Origin: an uncultured Clostridia bacterium
GTDB taxonomy: Bacteria; Bacillota_A; Clostridia; Oscillospirales; Oscillospiraceae
Direction of reading: 5' to 3'
Assembly (NCBI GenBank): GCA_946405325.1
Contig: CAMJGU010000047.1
Span: forward strand, 1-6,751
DNA: 6,751 nucleotides
Every line of letters starts with the position of its first letter. Within the stretch, counting starts at the first letter, position 1. Below the pieces are notes generated by a model. It was not told where the DNA came from. It worked only from the letters and a program-made list of their open reading frames with translations, and made no database searches. A program made the translations under genes and the position numbers. Of the stretch, positions 1 through 6,641 are shown piece by piece.

Positions 1-3000
1 GGTGAGCGCTTTATCGGCGCCGACGTTCAGCGTGAGAATGCCGTTGCCGCTGATGCTGACGCCGGTCACGGCGGCGTAGACGGTGATTTCGCAATCTGCG
101 CTCTTGCCGTCGGCTGTCGCGGTGATGGTCGCCGTACCGACGCCCTTGGCGGTGATCGTGCCGTCGACAACGCTGACGATCTCATCGTTGCTGCTCTCCC
201 AAGTAACGGCCTTGTCCGTGGCGTTATCGGGAGAGACGGTCGCAGACAGTGCGCGGATGTCGTTGACGAGCATCGTCAACGCGGCCTCGTTCAGCGAAAC
301 GCCGGTGACCTTCTGCCACACGCGCACCACGCAGGTGGCGACAAAGCCGCCGTCGTCCGTGCGCGCCGTGATGACTGCGTTGCCCGCGGCGACGGCGGTG
401 ACCTTGCCGCTGCTGTCCACGGTGGCGATGCTCTCGTTGCTACTGAACCAGGCGACGGCTGTGTTGTCGGGATCAAAGTAGTCAGAGTCGGAGGTCAGGG
501 TGGCGGTCAAAGCAGCATCTTCGAGGGGGTCCAGTTCCAGAACGGACTTGTCCAGATGGATGCTCGCGACTTTGGTTGCGCGCACGGTGACGGGGCAGGC
601 CGCGCTGACAGAGCTGTTGTCCGCGGAGGTCGCGGTAATGACCGCGCTGCCGGCGGCGTGCAGCGTGAGCGTTGCGGTGCCGTCGTGGTTGCCGACGACC
701 GTGGCGACGGTTTCGTTGCTGCTCGTCCAGAGGATACCCGGATCCGTGGCGTCGCCCGGCGTGACGGTTGCGGTCAGGGTCTGCGTCCGCTTTTCGGTTT
801 CACGGAAGAACACATCGATGGAGCTCTTTGAGAGCGTGATTTGCTCCACGGGCTTGGGCACGACCGTGACGTAACAGACGTCGGACTTACCGCCGTCCGC
901 CGTGGTAACGATGATCTCCGCTTCGCCAACGCCGACCGCGGTGACAACGCCATCGGTGACGGAGGCGACGTGATTGTTGCTGCTTCTCCATGTGACGGAT
1001 GTGTTCGCCGCCGTGGAAGGATCAATGACAGCAAGCAGAGGTTCAGAGACGTCGCCATCCTGCAGCACAAGGCGTCTGGGCGTGACGCTTACGCTCTTGA
1101 CGGAGATCTCTTCTGCTGTGACGGTGCAGGCGGCGCTGACGCCGCTGCCGTCCTTGGCGGTTGCGGTGATGGTCGCTGTGCCGCTTGCGGCGACGGCGGT
1201 CACCACGCCGTTTGCGTCCACGGTGGCGACCGCTTCGTTGCTGCTCTTCCAGGTGACGGCGCGGTTGTTGACGTTCGCGGGGAGCATGGCGGGGATCAGC
1301 GTCGCGCTGGTGCCCTTCACCAGCGCCAGCTCGCTCTTGTTGAGTGTGACGCCGGTTGCCAGCACAATGACGTTGACCGTGCACTGTGCCGTCTGCCCAT
1401 CCGCCGTAGCGGTGATGACGGACATGCCGCCGTCCGCGGCGGTGAGCGTCACAGCGCCGGTCTTGACATTGTTGGCGGTTTGGTATTGCGCGCCGCCCAG
1501 CGCGACCACGGCGCTGTTGCTGCTTGTCCAGACCACGTCGTTGGTGGTATCCGCGGGGGAGACGGTGAGCGTCAGCGTGGCAGCCGACGGGAATTCGGCA
1601 GATTTGCCGTCGGGGGTGTTGCGGTACAGCGTGAGGGTTTGCGAATCCAGCCGCAGGGATCCGACCTTGACCTCCGGCACTGTGACGGTGCAGGCAGCGA
1701 CAACGGAACCGTTGTCCGCGGACGTTGCCGTGACCGTTGCCGTGCCGACCTTGAGGCCCTGAACGGTGACGGTGGAGGTGCCGTCGGCTGCGACCGTCGG
1801 CTCGCTGAGCGAAGCGACCTCGCCGTTGTCGATCGTCCAGACGATCGCCTTGTCCGTCGCGTGGCTCGGTCCGAGCTTCGCGGAGATGGTTCCGGTTTCG
1901 CTGACCTTGACGCGGACGTTCTGCGGCAGGGCATCAAATTTCTTGACCTGATAATCCGTGACCGTGACGGCGCAGGCCGCCTTGACGCCGCCGCAGATGA
2001 CCGTGATGGTCGCGCTGCCCTCACTGACGGCGGTGACCTTGCCGTCGGAGTCCACAATGGCGACGGTTTCGTTGCTGCTGACCCAGTTCAGCGCATCGGT
2101 GGAGGCCGCGGGCTCGACCGTCGCGGTGAGCGCTGCCTGACTGACGGCGCCTGCCTTGTTCAGCGAAAGCTCCAATTCCTTGGGAATCGCGATCGAGATG
2201 CCGCCCAGCTCCACGGTGACCTTGCACTGCGCCGTGACAAGAGCACCGTCCGCGCCGTGGGAGCTGGCGACGAGGATGATCGCCTCGCCGCCGCTGACAG
2301 CGGTGACCTTGCCGTTCTGATCGACGGCGGCGATCTCCGGAGCGAGACTGGTCCAGGTCATGTCCTGATCGGTGGCGTTCACCGGGTCAAGGGAGACGGA
2401 GAGCTGACCGTATTTTGCGGTGGGAAGGGATGGATCGATGCGGAGCGTGAGCGCCGCGGGGGCGATGGTAAGACCGGCAACGTCGACCTCCTGAACCGTG
2501 ACAACGCAGGACGCGGCCTCGCCGCTATCCTCGCTGACGGCGGTGATGGTGGCGGTCCCCTTGCTGACAGCGGAAACCAGACCGGTCGGGCTGACGGTTG
2601 CAACTGTGGTATCACTGCTGGCCCAGGAGACGCGCGGATCGGAAGCGTCCTCCGGATATACGGCGGCGGTCAGCTGCTTGCTTTCGCTGACAGGATTGGT
2701 CAGATACAGCGTAAAATCGCCCGTATTCAGCGTGACGCCGGAGACCGGAGTGGAAACCGTGATCGCATAGGTGTCGATGATCGTGTCATATCTGGCGGAG
2801 GCGGCGGTGACAGTCGCCGTCCCGGCAGACAGGGCGGTGACGGTCACGTTGCTTCCCGCGCCGCTGCTCAGCGAGAGCACGTCGGAGTCGGATACACGCC
2901 AGATCAGGTTTTGATTGGCGTCCTCGGGAGCGACAGACGCGGAGAGCGTCAGCGTCCCGCCGGGGATCAGGGCGGTGCGCCCGTCCTCGGTGGTGATGGT

Positions 3001-3285
3001 GACGTCCGTCACCCGGGGCCGGACCTGCACGGTGCAGGAGTCCGAGAGATGCTTCAGATCCTTGAGCCCGACCGTGGTTGCGGTGATGTCGGCGCTGCCT
3101 TTGCCGACGGCGGTGAGCGTACCGTCAGGCTCCACGGTGGCAACGGCCTCGTTGCTGCTGCTCCAGATCACATCGGGGAGCGCGCCCGTCGGCTCGACCA
3201 AGGAGCTCAGCGAGCAGATGTCACCGGCGTCAAGCGTCGGCAGGGAGTCGACCGGCTCATCTTGAAACAGGATCGTGACGGATGC
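1..3285 (-). repeat. Tandem coding repeat: 12 complete Big_2 domains plus a partial 13th
   Basis: The unit is a protein repeat of about 80-103 residues (roughly 245-310 bp). Spacing between successive core Trp residues is 88, 92, 90, 90, 82, 103, 93, 87, 87, 93 and 83. Approximate domain starts are residues 210, 300, 389, 476, 569, 654, 747, 851, 935, 1020, 1112, 1200 and 1280. At DNA level only short blocks recur, for example gttgctgct before the Trp codon on the plus strand. The copies are well diverged and do not look like recent duplications. Domain 7 (residues 747-849) is the longest, with an insertion between the Trp strand and the VITATA strand. Confidence 0.9.
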
Positions 3286-3912
3286 CACGTCATCGGTGGG
3301 GATGGTGTTGACCTCAACACCATCGATTTCGCTGAGCGAGGCGATGGAGATCGGAGAGCTGCCGGCCAGGTTCAAATTACCGGGAACGTTGATTTCCGCG
3401 TGACCGACGTCGTTGAATGCGCTGGCGTCGATCCACACGGTGGTGTCCGGAAGCGTAAAGGGATCTGTTTTTGCGGGCGGATAGTACTTCAGCTGTATCG
3501 TACCGTCGCTGTTGCGTCGGAACAGAACGCCGTCAATGGCGAGAAATTCCGAGTTGCCGGCTTCGACTTCATAGGCCGCGAGATTGGGGCAAACTGAGAG
3601 CGGATTGCTGTCCGAACTGCTTAAATAAACAACGCTGGCGCCGATGCAGACCGTTGTGACCTTGTCGAGGTACGGCGGAATGGTTTCCAGAATATCGTCA
3701 AAGCAGCTGCTAAAATACGGATCCTCATAAATCCACAGGCAGTACGTCCCGCCGGATGTGGGATCCAACGCAAAGGAATTGTCTTTTCCCACAATGCGGA
3801 CAAGCTCACCCTCCTGTGGGTATGGGTCATCGTCTGCCCGCACGGGTACCGGCAGCAGAGAGGTCAGCAATACGCAGACCAACAACAGAGAAGCCACTCT
3901 TTTCTTCAACAT
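1..3912 (-). CDS. Large secreted protein with LRR_5-like head and tandem Big_2 Ig-like domains (partial, C-terminus missing)
   Basis: The minus-strand frame is open for 1304 codons from ATG at 3912 to the window edge. A strong Shine-Dalgarno GGGAGG (3921-3926) lies 8 nt upstream. Residues 1-26 form a signal peptide: KKR, a Leu/Val-rich core, then a likely cut after VRA. Residues 27-209 are a head with four cysteines (58, 70, 89, 108) and a BspA-like segment. From about residue 210 there are 12 complete Big_2 domains of 80-103 residues and the start of a 13th. Each has a central Trp (W250, 338, 430, 520, 610, 692, 795, 888, 975, 1062, 1155, 1238), mostly followed by xSSN, then a K/GxVTAV-like strand, GxATITA and a terminal xVTV strand. 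Big_2 domains are known in surface adhesins and as spacers in enzymes. A stalk or adhesin role is inferred. No catalytic domain is visible, and any anchor (LPXTG, SLH) would lie beyond the window. It is probably monocistronic, because a strong terminator separates it from guaD. Confidence 0.93.
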   Translation of the reverse strand, partial: MLKKRVASLLLVCVLLTSLLPVPVRADDDPYPQEGELVRIVGKDNSFALDPTSGGTYCLWIYEDPYFSSCFDDILETIPPYLDKVTTVCIGASVVYLSSSDSNPLSVCPNLAAYEVEAGNSEFLAIDGVLFRRNSDGTIQLKYYPPAKTDPFTLPDTTVWIDASAFNDVGHAEINVPGNLNLAGSSPISIASLSEIDGVEVNTIPTDDVASVTILFQDEPVDSLPTLDAGDICSLSSLVEPTGALPDVIWSSSNEAVATVEPDGTLTAVGKGSADITATTVGLKDLKHLSDSCTVQVRPRVTDVTITTEDGRTALIPGGTLTLSASVAPEDANQNLIWRVSDSDVLSLSSGAGSNVTVTALSAGTATVTAASARYDTIIDTYAITVSTPVSGVTLNTGDFTLYLTNPVSESKQLTAAVYPEDASDPRVSWASSDTTVATVSPTGLVSAVSKGTATITAVSEDSGEAASCVVTVQEVDVAGLTIAPAALTLRIDPSLPTAKYGQLSVSLDPVNATDQDMTWTSLAPEIAAVDQNGKVTAVSGGEAIILVASSHGADGALVTAQCKVTVELGGISIAIPKELELSLNKAGAVSQAALTATVEPAASTDALNWVSSNETVAIVDSDGKVTAVSEGSATITVICGGVKAACAVTVTDYQVKKFDALPQNVRVKVSETGTISAKLGPSHATDKAIVWTIDNGEVASLSEPTVAADGTSTVTVQGLKVGTATVTATSADNGSVVAACTVTVPEVKVGSLRLDSQTLTLYRNTPDGKSAEFPSAATLTLTVSPADTTNDVVWTSSNSAVVALGGAQYQTANNVKTGAVTLTAADGGMSVITATADGQTAQCTVNVIVLATGVTLNKSELALVKGTSATLIPAMLPANVNNRAVTWKSSNEAVATVDANGVVTAVAASGTATITATAKDGSGVSAACTVTAEEISVKSVSVTPRRLVLQDGDVSEPLLAVIDPSTAANTSVTWRSSNNHVASVTDGVVTAVGVGEAEIIVTTADGGKSDVCYVTVVPKPVEQITLSKSSIDVFFRETEKRTQTLTATVTPGDATDPGILWTSSNETVATVVGNHDGTATLTLHAAGSAVITATSADNSSVSAACPVTVRATKVASIHLDKSVLELDPLEDAALTATLTSDSDYFDPDNTAVAWFSSNESIATVDSSGKVTAVAAGNAVITARTDDGGFVATCVVRVWQKVTGVSLNEAALTMLVNDIRALSATVSPDNATDKAVTWESSNDEIVSVVDGTITAKGVGTATITATADGKSADCEITVYAAVTGVSISGNGILTLNVGADKALT
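3379..3591 (-). other. BspA-like leucine-rich repeat (LRR_5) segment in the head of the surface protein
   Basis: Residues about 108-178 of the large protein read like a BspA-type leucine-rich repeat. They contain YEVEAGNSEF, then IDGVLF, then YYPPAK, then FTLPDTTVWIDASAF. The family pattern is roughly 'V..gN..f...dGvLf......l..yPp.k....y.lP..v..i...AF'. Only one to two repeat units are present, so this is a minimal cap rather than a long solenoid. BspA-like repeats occur in many gut and oral bacterial surface proteins, some of which bind host matrix proteins. Binding by this protein is inference. Confidence 0.7.
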
Positions 3913-3930
3913 CGGACATTCCTCCCGGAT

Positions 3931-3951
3931 CAAAAGCGCGGCGCGCTTTTG
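3931..3951. promoter_or_regulatory. Perfect 10-bp-arm palindrome in the leader of the surface-protein gene
   Basis: The plus strand reads CAAAAGCGCG, a single G, then CGCGCTTTTG, so both 10-nt arms match perfectly around one central base. In the minus-strand transcript it would fold as a hairpin of about 9 bp with a 3-nt loop, ending only 4 nt upstream of the Shine-Dalgarno site (3921-3926). It could be a DNA operator for a dimeric regulator, an mRNA-stabilising or translation-controlling hairpin, or a weak plus-strand terminator, since T-rich sequence follows at 3954-3973. The sequence alone does not decide between these. Confidence 0.5.
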
Positions 3952-3962
3952 GATTCTCTTTA

Positions 3963-3968
3963 TTTATA
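3963..3968 (-). promoter_or_regulatory. Possible -10 element for the surface-protein gene
   Basis: The minus strand reads TATAAA in an A/T-rich island (about 3954-3975) inside otherwise G+C-rich DNA, 51 nt upstream of the ATG at 3912. No good -35 lies at the right distance; the best is a T-rich stretch about 18-20 nt upstream. If it is used, transcription would start near 3956, and the palindrome at 3931-3951 would sit at the very 5' end of the mRNA. Confidence 0.3.
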
Positions 3969-4015
3969 TTTTCTATCGGCAGGCGGGAGGAAAAAATTAG
4001 AGAACCAAAGGCCTG

Positions 4016-4048
4016 AAAAACAGCAGGCGCCGTACCAGGCGCCTGCTG
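4016..4048 (-). terminator. Rho-independent terminator of guaD
   Basis: On the minus strand, CAGCAGGCGCC pairs perfectly with GGCGCCTGCTG (11 bp, 6-nt loop, 4021-4048). A run of five T follows immediately (4016-4020). It begins 23 nt beyond the guaD stop codon and separates guaD from the surface-protein gene. There is no T-run on the plus-strand side, so it acts on minus-strand transcripts only. Confidence 0.93.
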
Positions 4049-4071
4049 CGAGGGGATTCGGTTTTTACAAG

Positions 4072-5328
4072 TCAAACGACCTGACGCCCGTCTGACCAGA
4101 CCGCGTGGATCGCGCTCTTGTCCATGAGGTAAATGCTGCGCTCGAAGCGCTCGCGGAGCGTCAGCTCCCGCACCGGCTCGGTGAGCACACCGTCGTCCAC
4201 GACGATGGCGTGGAGCGGCTGCCCCTTGGCAAAGCCGCCGTCCGCACCGAAGTAGCGGTGCCCCGCGGTGGAGCCGAGGTAGTACGCCTCATCCACGGTG
4301 AGAAATTCCGCCTCGCCGTCGGTCTGCATGTGCAAAATTTTGGACGCGCGGATGCTCATGGTGATGACGCGGTTCATGGCGAGGATCGCGCCCCCGGCGA
4401 TGTCGCTGCCAAGCGTCACCCACACGCCCTCGCGGAGCATGGTGCGGATGGGCGCGACGCCGGAGCAGATGTTGATGTTGCTGCCCGCGCAGTGGGCGAC
4501 CACCACGTTGTGGCGCAGCAGTGCCTCGCGCTCGCGTTCGTCGGAGTGGACGCAGTGCGCCATGACCGTGTGATCTTTCCAGAGCCCGTACTTGGCGTAG
4601 GTCTCCCAATACTGGTCGCAGTCCGGGTGCAGCTCCTTGACGAAGGCGATCTCCCCGCCGTTTTCGGAGAGGTGGGACTGGACGTACAGCCCGCGCTCCT
4701 CGCTCAGCTTGCCGAGCCATGCCATCAGTTCGTTGGTGCACGACGGCGTGAAGCGCGGCGTGAGAATGGGCTTGATGTGCGCAAAGCGCTTGCACTCGTC
4801 CAGCCAGCGCAGCGTTTCGCGCACGCTCTCCTCGGTGGTCTCTTGGAGCGTCGCGCCGCCGTTGCGGTCCATGTTCACCTTGCCGACGTAGCCGGTCACG
4901 CCCGCGCGCTCCAGCTCCTCCATGAGAATGAGCGTCGCGTCCGTGTGCAGCGACGAGAACATGCACACCCGCGTCGTGCCGCCGGTGATGAGGTCGCGCG
5001 CTAAGCGGCGGTAGGTGCGGCGGGCATAATCGTTATCCGCGAAGCGCGCCTCGGTCTTGAACGTGTAGGTGTTGAGCCACTCCATCAGAGGAAGATCCAT
5101 GCCCATGCCAAGCATAGGGTACTGCGGCGCGTGGAGATGCATATCCACGAAGGACGGCATCAGCAGCTTGTCGCCGTAGTCGATGTATTCCGCGTCCGCG
5201 TGCTTCGGCGCGGCGGGGAGCACGTCAGTCAGATTCCCCGAATCGTCCAGCACCAGCGCGCCGTGCGGCAGCGTGACCAGCTCGCCCAGCTTGGGGGAGC
5301 AGACGATATTTCCTTGTAAAATTTTCAC
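4072..5328 (-). CDS. guaD: Guanine deaminase (amidohydrolase superfamily)
   Basis: The enzyme hydrolyses guanine to xanthine and ammonia in the cytoplasm, for purine salvage or use of guanine as a nitrogen source. The 418-residue protein (numbered from GTG at 5328) carries the family marks. These are HLH with the guanine-deaminase signature HAPQY (H64, H66, 67-70), PRFTPSC (191-197), SHLSEN (H219, E222), AHC (H258) and GSDIAGG (D309). The two His of HxH, H219, H258 and D309 are the expected single-metal ligands, and E222 the expected proton-transfer acid. Length is slightly below that of bacterial and human enzymes (about 440-450). The 'AHCPxSN' motif common in the family is AHCAGSN here (278-284). 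Start choice is uncertain. There is no ATG near the N-terminus; TTG at 5337 adds three residues and has no Shine-Dalgarno, while GTG at 5328 gives the more typical start MKILQGN with only a weak GAG upstream. It is transcribed divergently from spoIIP and ends at its own terminator. Confidence 0.93.
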   Translation of the reverse strand: MKILQGNIVCSPKLGELVTLPHGALVLDDSGNLTDVLPAAPKHADAEYIDYGDKLLMPSFVDMHLHAPQYPMLGMGMDLPLMEWLNTYTFKTEARFADNDYARRTYRRLARDLITGGTTRVCMFSSLHTDATLILMEELERAGVTGYVGKVNMDRNGGATLQETTEESVRETLRWLDECKRFAHIKPILTPRFTPSCTNELMAWLGKLSEERGLYVQSHLSENGGEIAFVKELHPDCDQYWETYAKYGLWKDHTVMAHCVHSDEREREALLRHNVVVAHCAGSNINICSGVAPIRTMLREGVWVTLGSDIAGGAILAMNRVITMSIRASKILHMQTDGEAEFLTVDEAYYLGSTAGHRYFGADGGFAKGQPLHAIVVDDGVLTEPVRELTLRERFERSIYLMDKSAIHAVWSDGRQVV

Positions 5329-5361
5329 AAAAATCAACTCGTTTCATAAAAATGCATCGTC

Positions 5362-5390
5362 ATAGTAGCACAAAACAGGGCGAATTGCAA
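5362..5390 (-). promoter_or_regulatory. SigA-type promoter of guaD with extended -10
   Basis: The minus strand has TTGCAA (-35, 5385-5390), exactly 17 nt, then TACTAT (-10, 5362-5367). TGC directly before the hexamer forms an extended -10 (TGn). Transcription would start near 5355, leaving a leader of only about 18-27 nt. I see no room for a purine riboswitch. Confidence 0.65.
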
Positions 5391-5393
5391 GCG

Positions 5394-5423
5394 CACATAT
5401 TTCGGCGGCGGGATGCATAGGTT
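5394..5423 (+). promoter_or_regulatory. Sigma-E-like sporulation promoter of spoIIP
   Basis: The plus strand has CACATATT (-35 region, 5394-5401), 14 nt, then CATAGGTT (-10 region, 5416-5423). The Bacillus/Clostridia sigma-E consensus is about KMATATT, 14 nt, CATACAHT. The -35 core ATATT and the -10 core CATA..(.)T match, and the spacing is right. spoIIP is known to be sigma-E-controlled in B. subtilis, which supports the call. The start would be near 5430, about 13 nt ahead of the Shine-Dalgarno GGAGGTG (5443-5449). Confidence 0.6.
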
Positions 5424-5453
5424 TGTCCGAGAAACCGATCCCGGAGGTGCCCT

Positions 5454-6605
5454 ATGAAAAGACGGCTTTGGCGCCGCGCACTGCGCGGCGGCGTATCCCT
5501 TGCGCTGGCGCTCACGACGCTGTGGGCGGTGGCGGCCGCCGCCCCGGCGGAGACCTTGGACGAGGCGGCGCGCTCGTTCGGCGGCAGTGCGCTGCCGCTG
5601 GCCATCGTGCGCTTTGAGCGCGGCGCGTTTTTCTCCGACACATCGCTGTCGCCGGGAGCGCTGGCCGTGCTGCGGAGCGTTCCGCTGCTGCTTGCCGTCC
5701 GCGAGGAGGCCGCTCCTGTTCGGAGCAATGATGAGGCCGAGGAAACCACACCCACGCCGGTGCGGGACGACTCGGATTCCCATGCGGATGATGCATTGAA
5801 TGAACCGCTGCCGGAGCTTACCGTGCGCGACAACGGCGTGCCGTCCACCACGCTGCGCCCCACCGATCCGTCGGGCTTTCTGGTGAAGGGCAGCGTCTAC
5901 GTCCACAACACCTCCGCCGCGCCGCTGACGCAGAGCGACCTGGAGGGCGGCTTTTCCGCCGCGCTGACGGACGACGCGCCGCAGGTGCTGATCGTCCACA
6001 CCCACGGCTGCGAGGCGTACACGATGCCTGCGGGGGAGGAGTACGAAGCCTCCGACGACCACCGCACGTTGAATGAGAGTATGAACGTGGTGCGCGTCGG
6101 CGATGAGATCGCGCGCGTGCTGGAGGACGCGGGCATCGGCGTGCTGCACGACCGCACGCTCCACGACTATCCCAGCTACTCCGGCGCGTACAACCGCTCA
6201 CTGGAGACGGTGGAGCGCTATCGCGCGGAGCATCCGTCCATTGTCTACATCTTCGACGTACACCGCGACGCCGTGGCGGACGCGCAGGGCAACCAGTATA
6301 AGCTGCTGTGCGCCGAGGAGCCGAACGCCGCGCAGTTGGAGTTCGTCATCGGCTCCAACGGCGGCGGGTTGAGCCACGACAACTGGCGCGACAACCTGCG
6401 TCTTGCCTGCGCGGTGCAGGAGACGCTGCTGACTGACTATCCCACGCTGATGCGGCCCATCATCGTGCGCAACTCCCGGTACAATCAGCAGGTGACCACT
6501 GGCTCGCTGCTCATCGAGGTGGGGACGGCGGGCAACTCGCTGGCGGAGGCTTTGAGCGCGGCGCGGCTGTTCGCGCAGGGCTTCGCGGAGACGGTAAAGG
6601 GGTAA
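5454..6605 (+). CDS. spoIIP: Stage II sporulation protein P (peptidoglycan hydrolase of engulfment)
   Basis: SpoIIP is a membrane-anchored amidase/endopeptidase that works with SpoIID and SpoIIM to thin septal peptidoglycan and drive the mother-cell membrane around the forespore. The 383-residue product is close to the usual length (about 400 in B. subtilis). Residues 1-11 are basic and 13-30 form a single hydrophobic segment, an uncleaved anchor or signal peptide. Residues 85-115 are an acidic, poorly ordered linker. The catalytic domain covers about 175-380: VLIVHTHGCEAY (178-189, H182, H184, E187), FDVHRDA (267-273), YNQQ (343-346) and SLLIEVGTAGNS (351-362, E355). These are the expected SpoIIP metal-binding and active-site blocks. 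HTHGCEAY is a variant of the commoner HTHxxESY. The ATG at 5454 has GGAGGTG 4 nt upstream. The gene stands alone between a divergent guaD and a convergent htpG; in B. subtilis it follows gpr instead. Confidence 0.95.
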   Translation: MKRRLWRRALRGGVSLALALTTLWAVAAAAPAETLDEAARSFGGSALPLAIVRFERGAFFSDTSLSPGALAVLRSVPLLLAVREEAAPVRSNDEAEETTPTPVRDDSDSHADDALNEPLPELTVRDNGVPSTTLRPTDPSGFLVKGSVYVHNTSAAPLTQSDLEGGFSAALTDDAPQVLIVHTHGCEAYTMPAGEEYEASDDHRTLNESMNVVRVGDEIARVLEDAGIGVLHDRTLHDYPSYSGAYNRSLETVERYRAEHPSIVYIFDVHRDAVADAQGNQYKLLCAEEPNAAQLEFVIGSNGGGLSHDNWRDNLRLACAVQETLLTDYPTLMRPIIVRNSRYNQQVTTGSLLIEVGTAGNSLAEALSAARLFAQGFAETVKG

Positions 6606-6606
6606 G

Positions 6607-6634
6607 AAAAAGGAAGGCATTCGCCTTCCTTTTT
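6607..6634. terminator. Bidirectional Rho-independent terminator between spoIIP and htpG
   Basis: AAAAAGGAAGGC (6607-6618), loop ATTC, then GCCTTCCTTTTT (6623-6634) form a perfect 12-bp stem. The T-run at the 3' end serves spoIIP on the plus strand. By symmetry the A-run at the 5' end gives a T-run for htpG on the minus strand. It starts 1 nt after the spoIIP stop and lies 7 nt beyond the htpG stop. Confidence 0.92.
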
Positions 6635-6641
6635 CATGTAC

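Noticed and set aside
83..2140. Several further plus-strand open frames (for example 83-481, 500-874, 974-1762, 1958-2140) rich in Val/Ala/Thr/Ser
   Set aside because: They lie opposite the surface-protein gene in one frame and mirror its Ala/Thr/Val-rich repeats. The repeated look comes from the repeats on the sense strand. None has a convincing ribosome binding site or domain.
1..3285. A CRISPR-like or recent tandem DNA duplication, suggested by the recurring gttgctgct blocks
   Set aside because: The blocks recur at about 245-310 bp within coding sequence and reflect the conserved SSN-Trp codons of each Ig-like domain. The rest of each unit is diverged and there are no identical repeats with spacers.
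841..3597. A 918-codon open reading frame on the plus strand opposite the Ig-like domains
   Set aside because: It is exactly in codon register with the minus-strand gene, so plus-strand stops appear only where the sense gene uses TTA, CTA or TCA. Those codons are rare in this G+C-rich gene; the flanking stops at 829-831 and 3595-3597 are both sense TCA codons. The product is Gly/Asp/Arg-rich low-complexity sequence, begins with TTG, and shows no recognisable domain, whereas the minus strand encodes a signal peptide and canonical Big_2 motifs.
3756..4016. Short plus-strand open frames of 80-86 codons across the start of the surface-protein gene
   Set aside because: They overlap the signal-peptide coding region and the palindrome, have no ribosome binding site, and show no recognisable product.
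4105..5004. A 299-codon plus-strand open frame opposite guaD
   Set aside because: The sense strand encodes a full guanine deaminase with all metal ligands. The antisense product is Ala/Val/His/Arg-rich with no family features.
5329..5361. Purine riboswitch upstream of guaD
   Set aside because: The likely promoter leaves a leader of under 30 nt, too short for an aptamer, and no purine-aptamer core sequence is visible.
5334..6164. A 276-codon minus-strand open frame opposite spoIIP and across the promoter region
   Set aside because: It is antisense to the clear SpoIIP catalytic domain, Arg/Gln/His-rich, and overlaps the start of guaD on the same strand.
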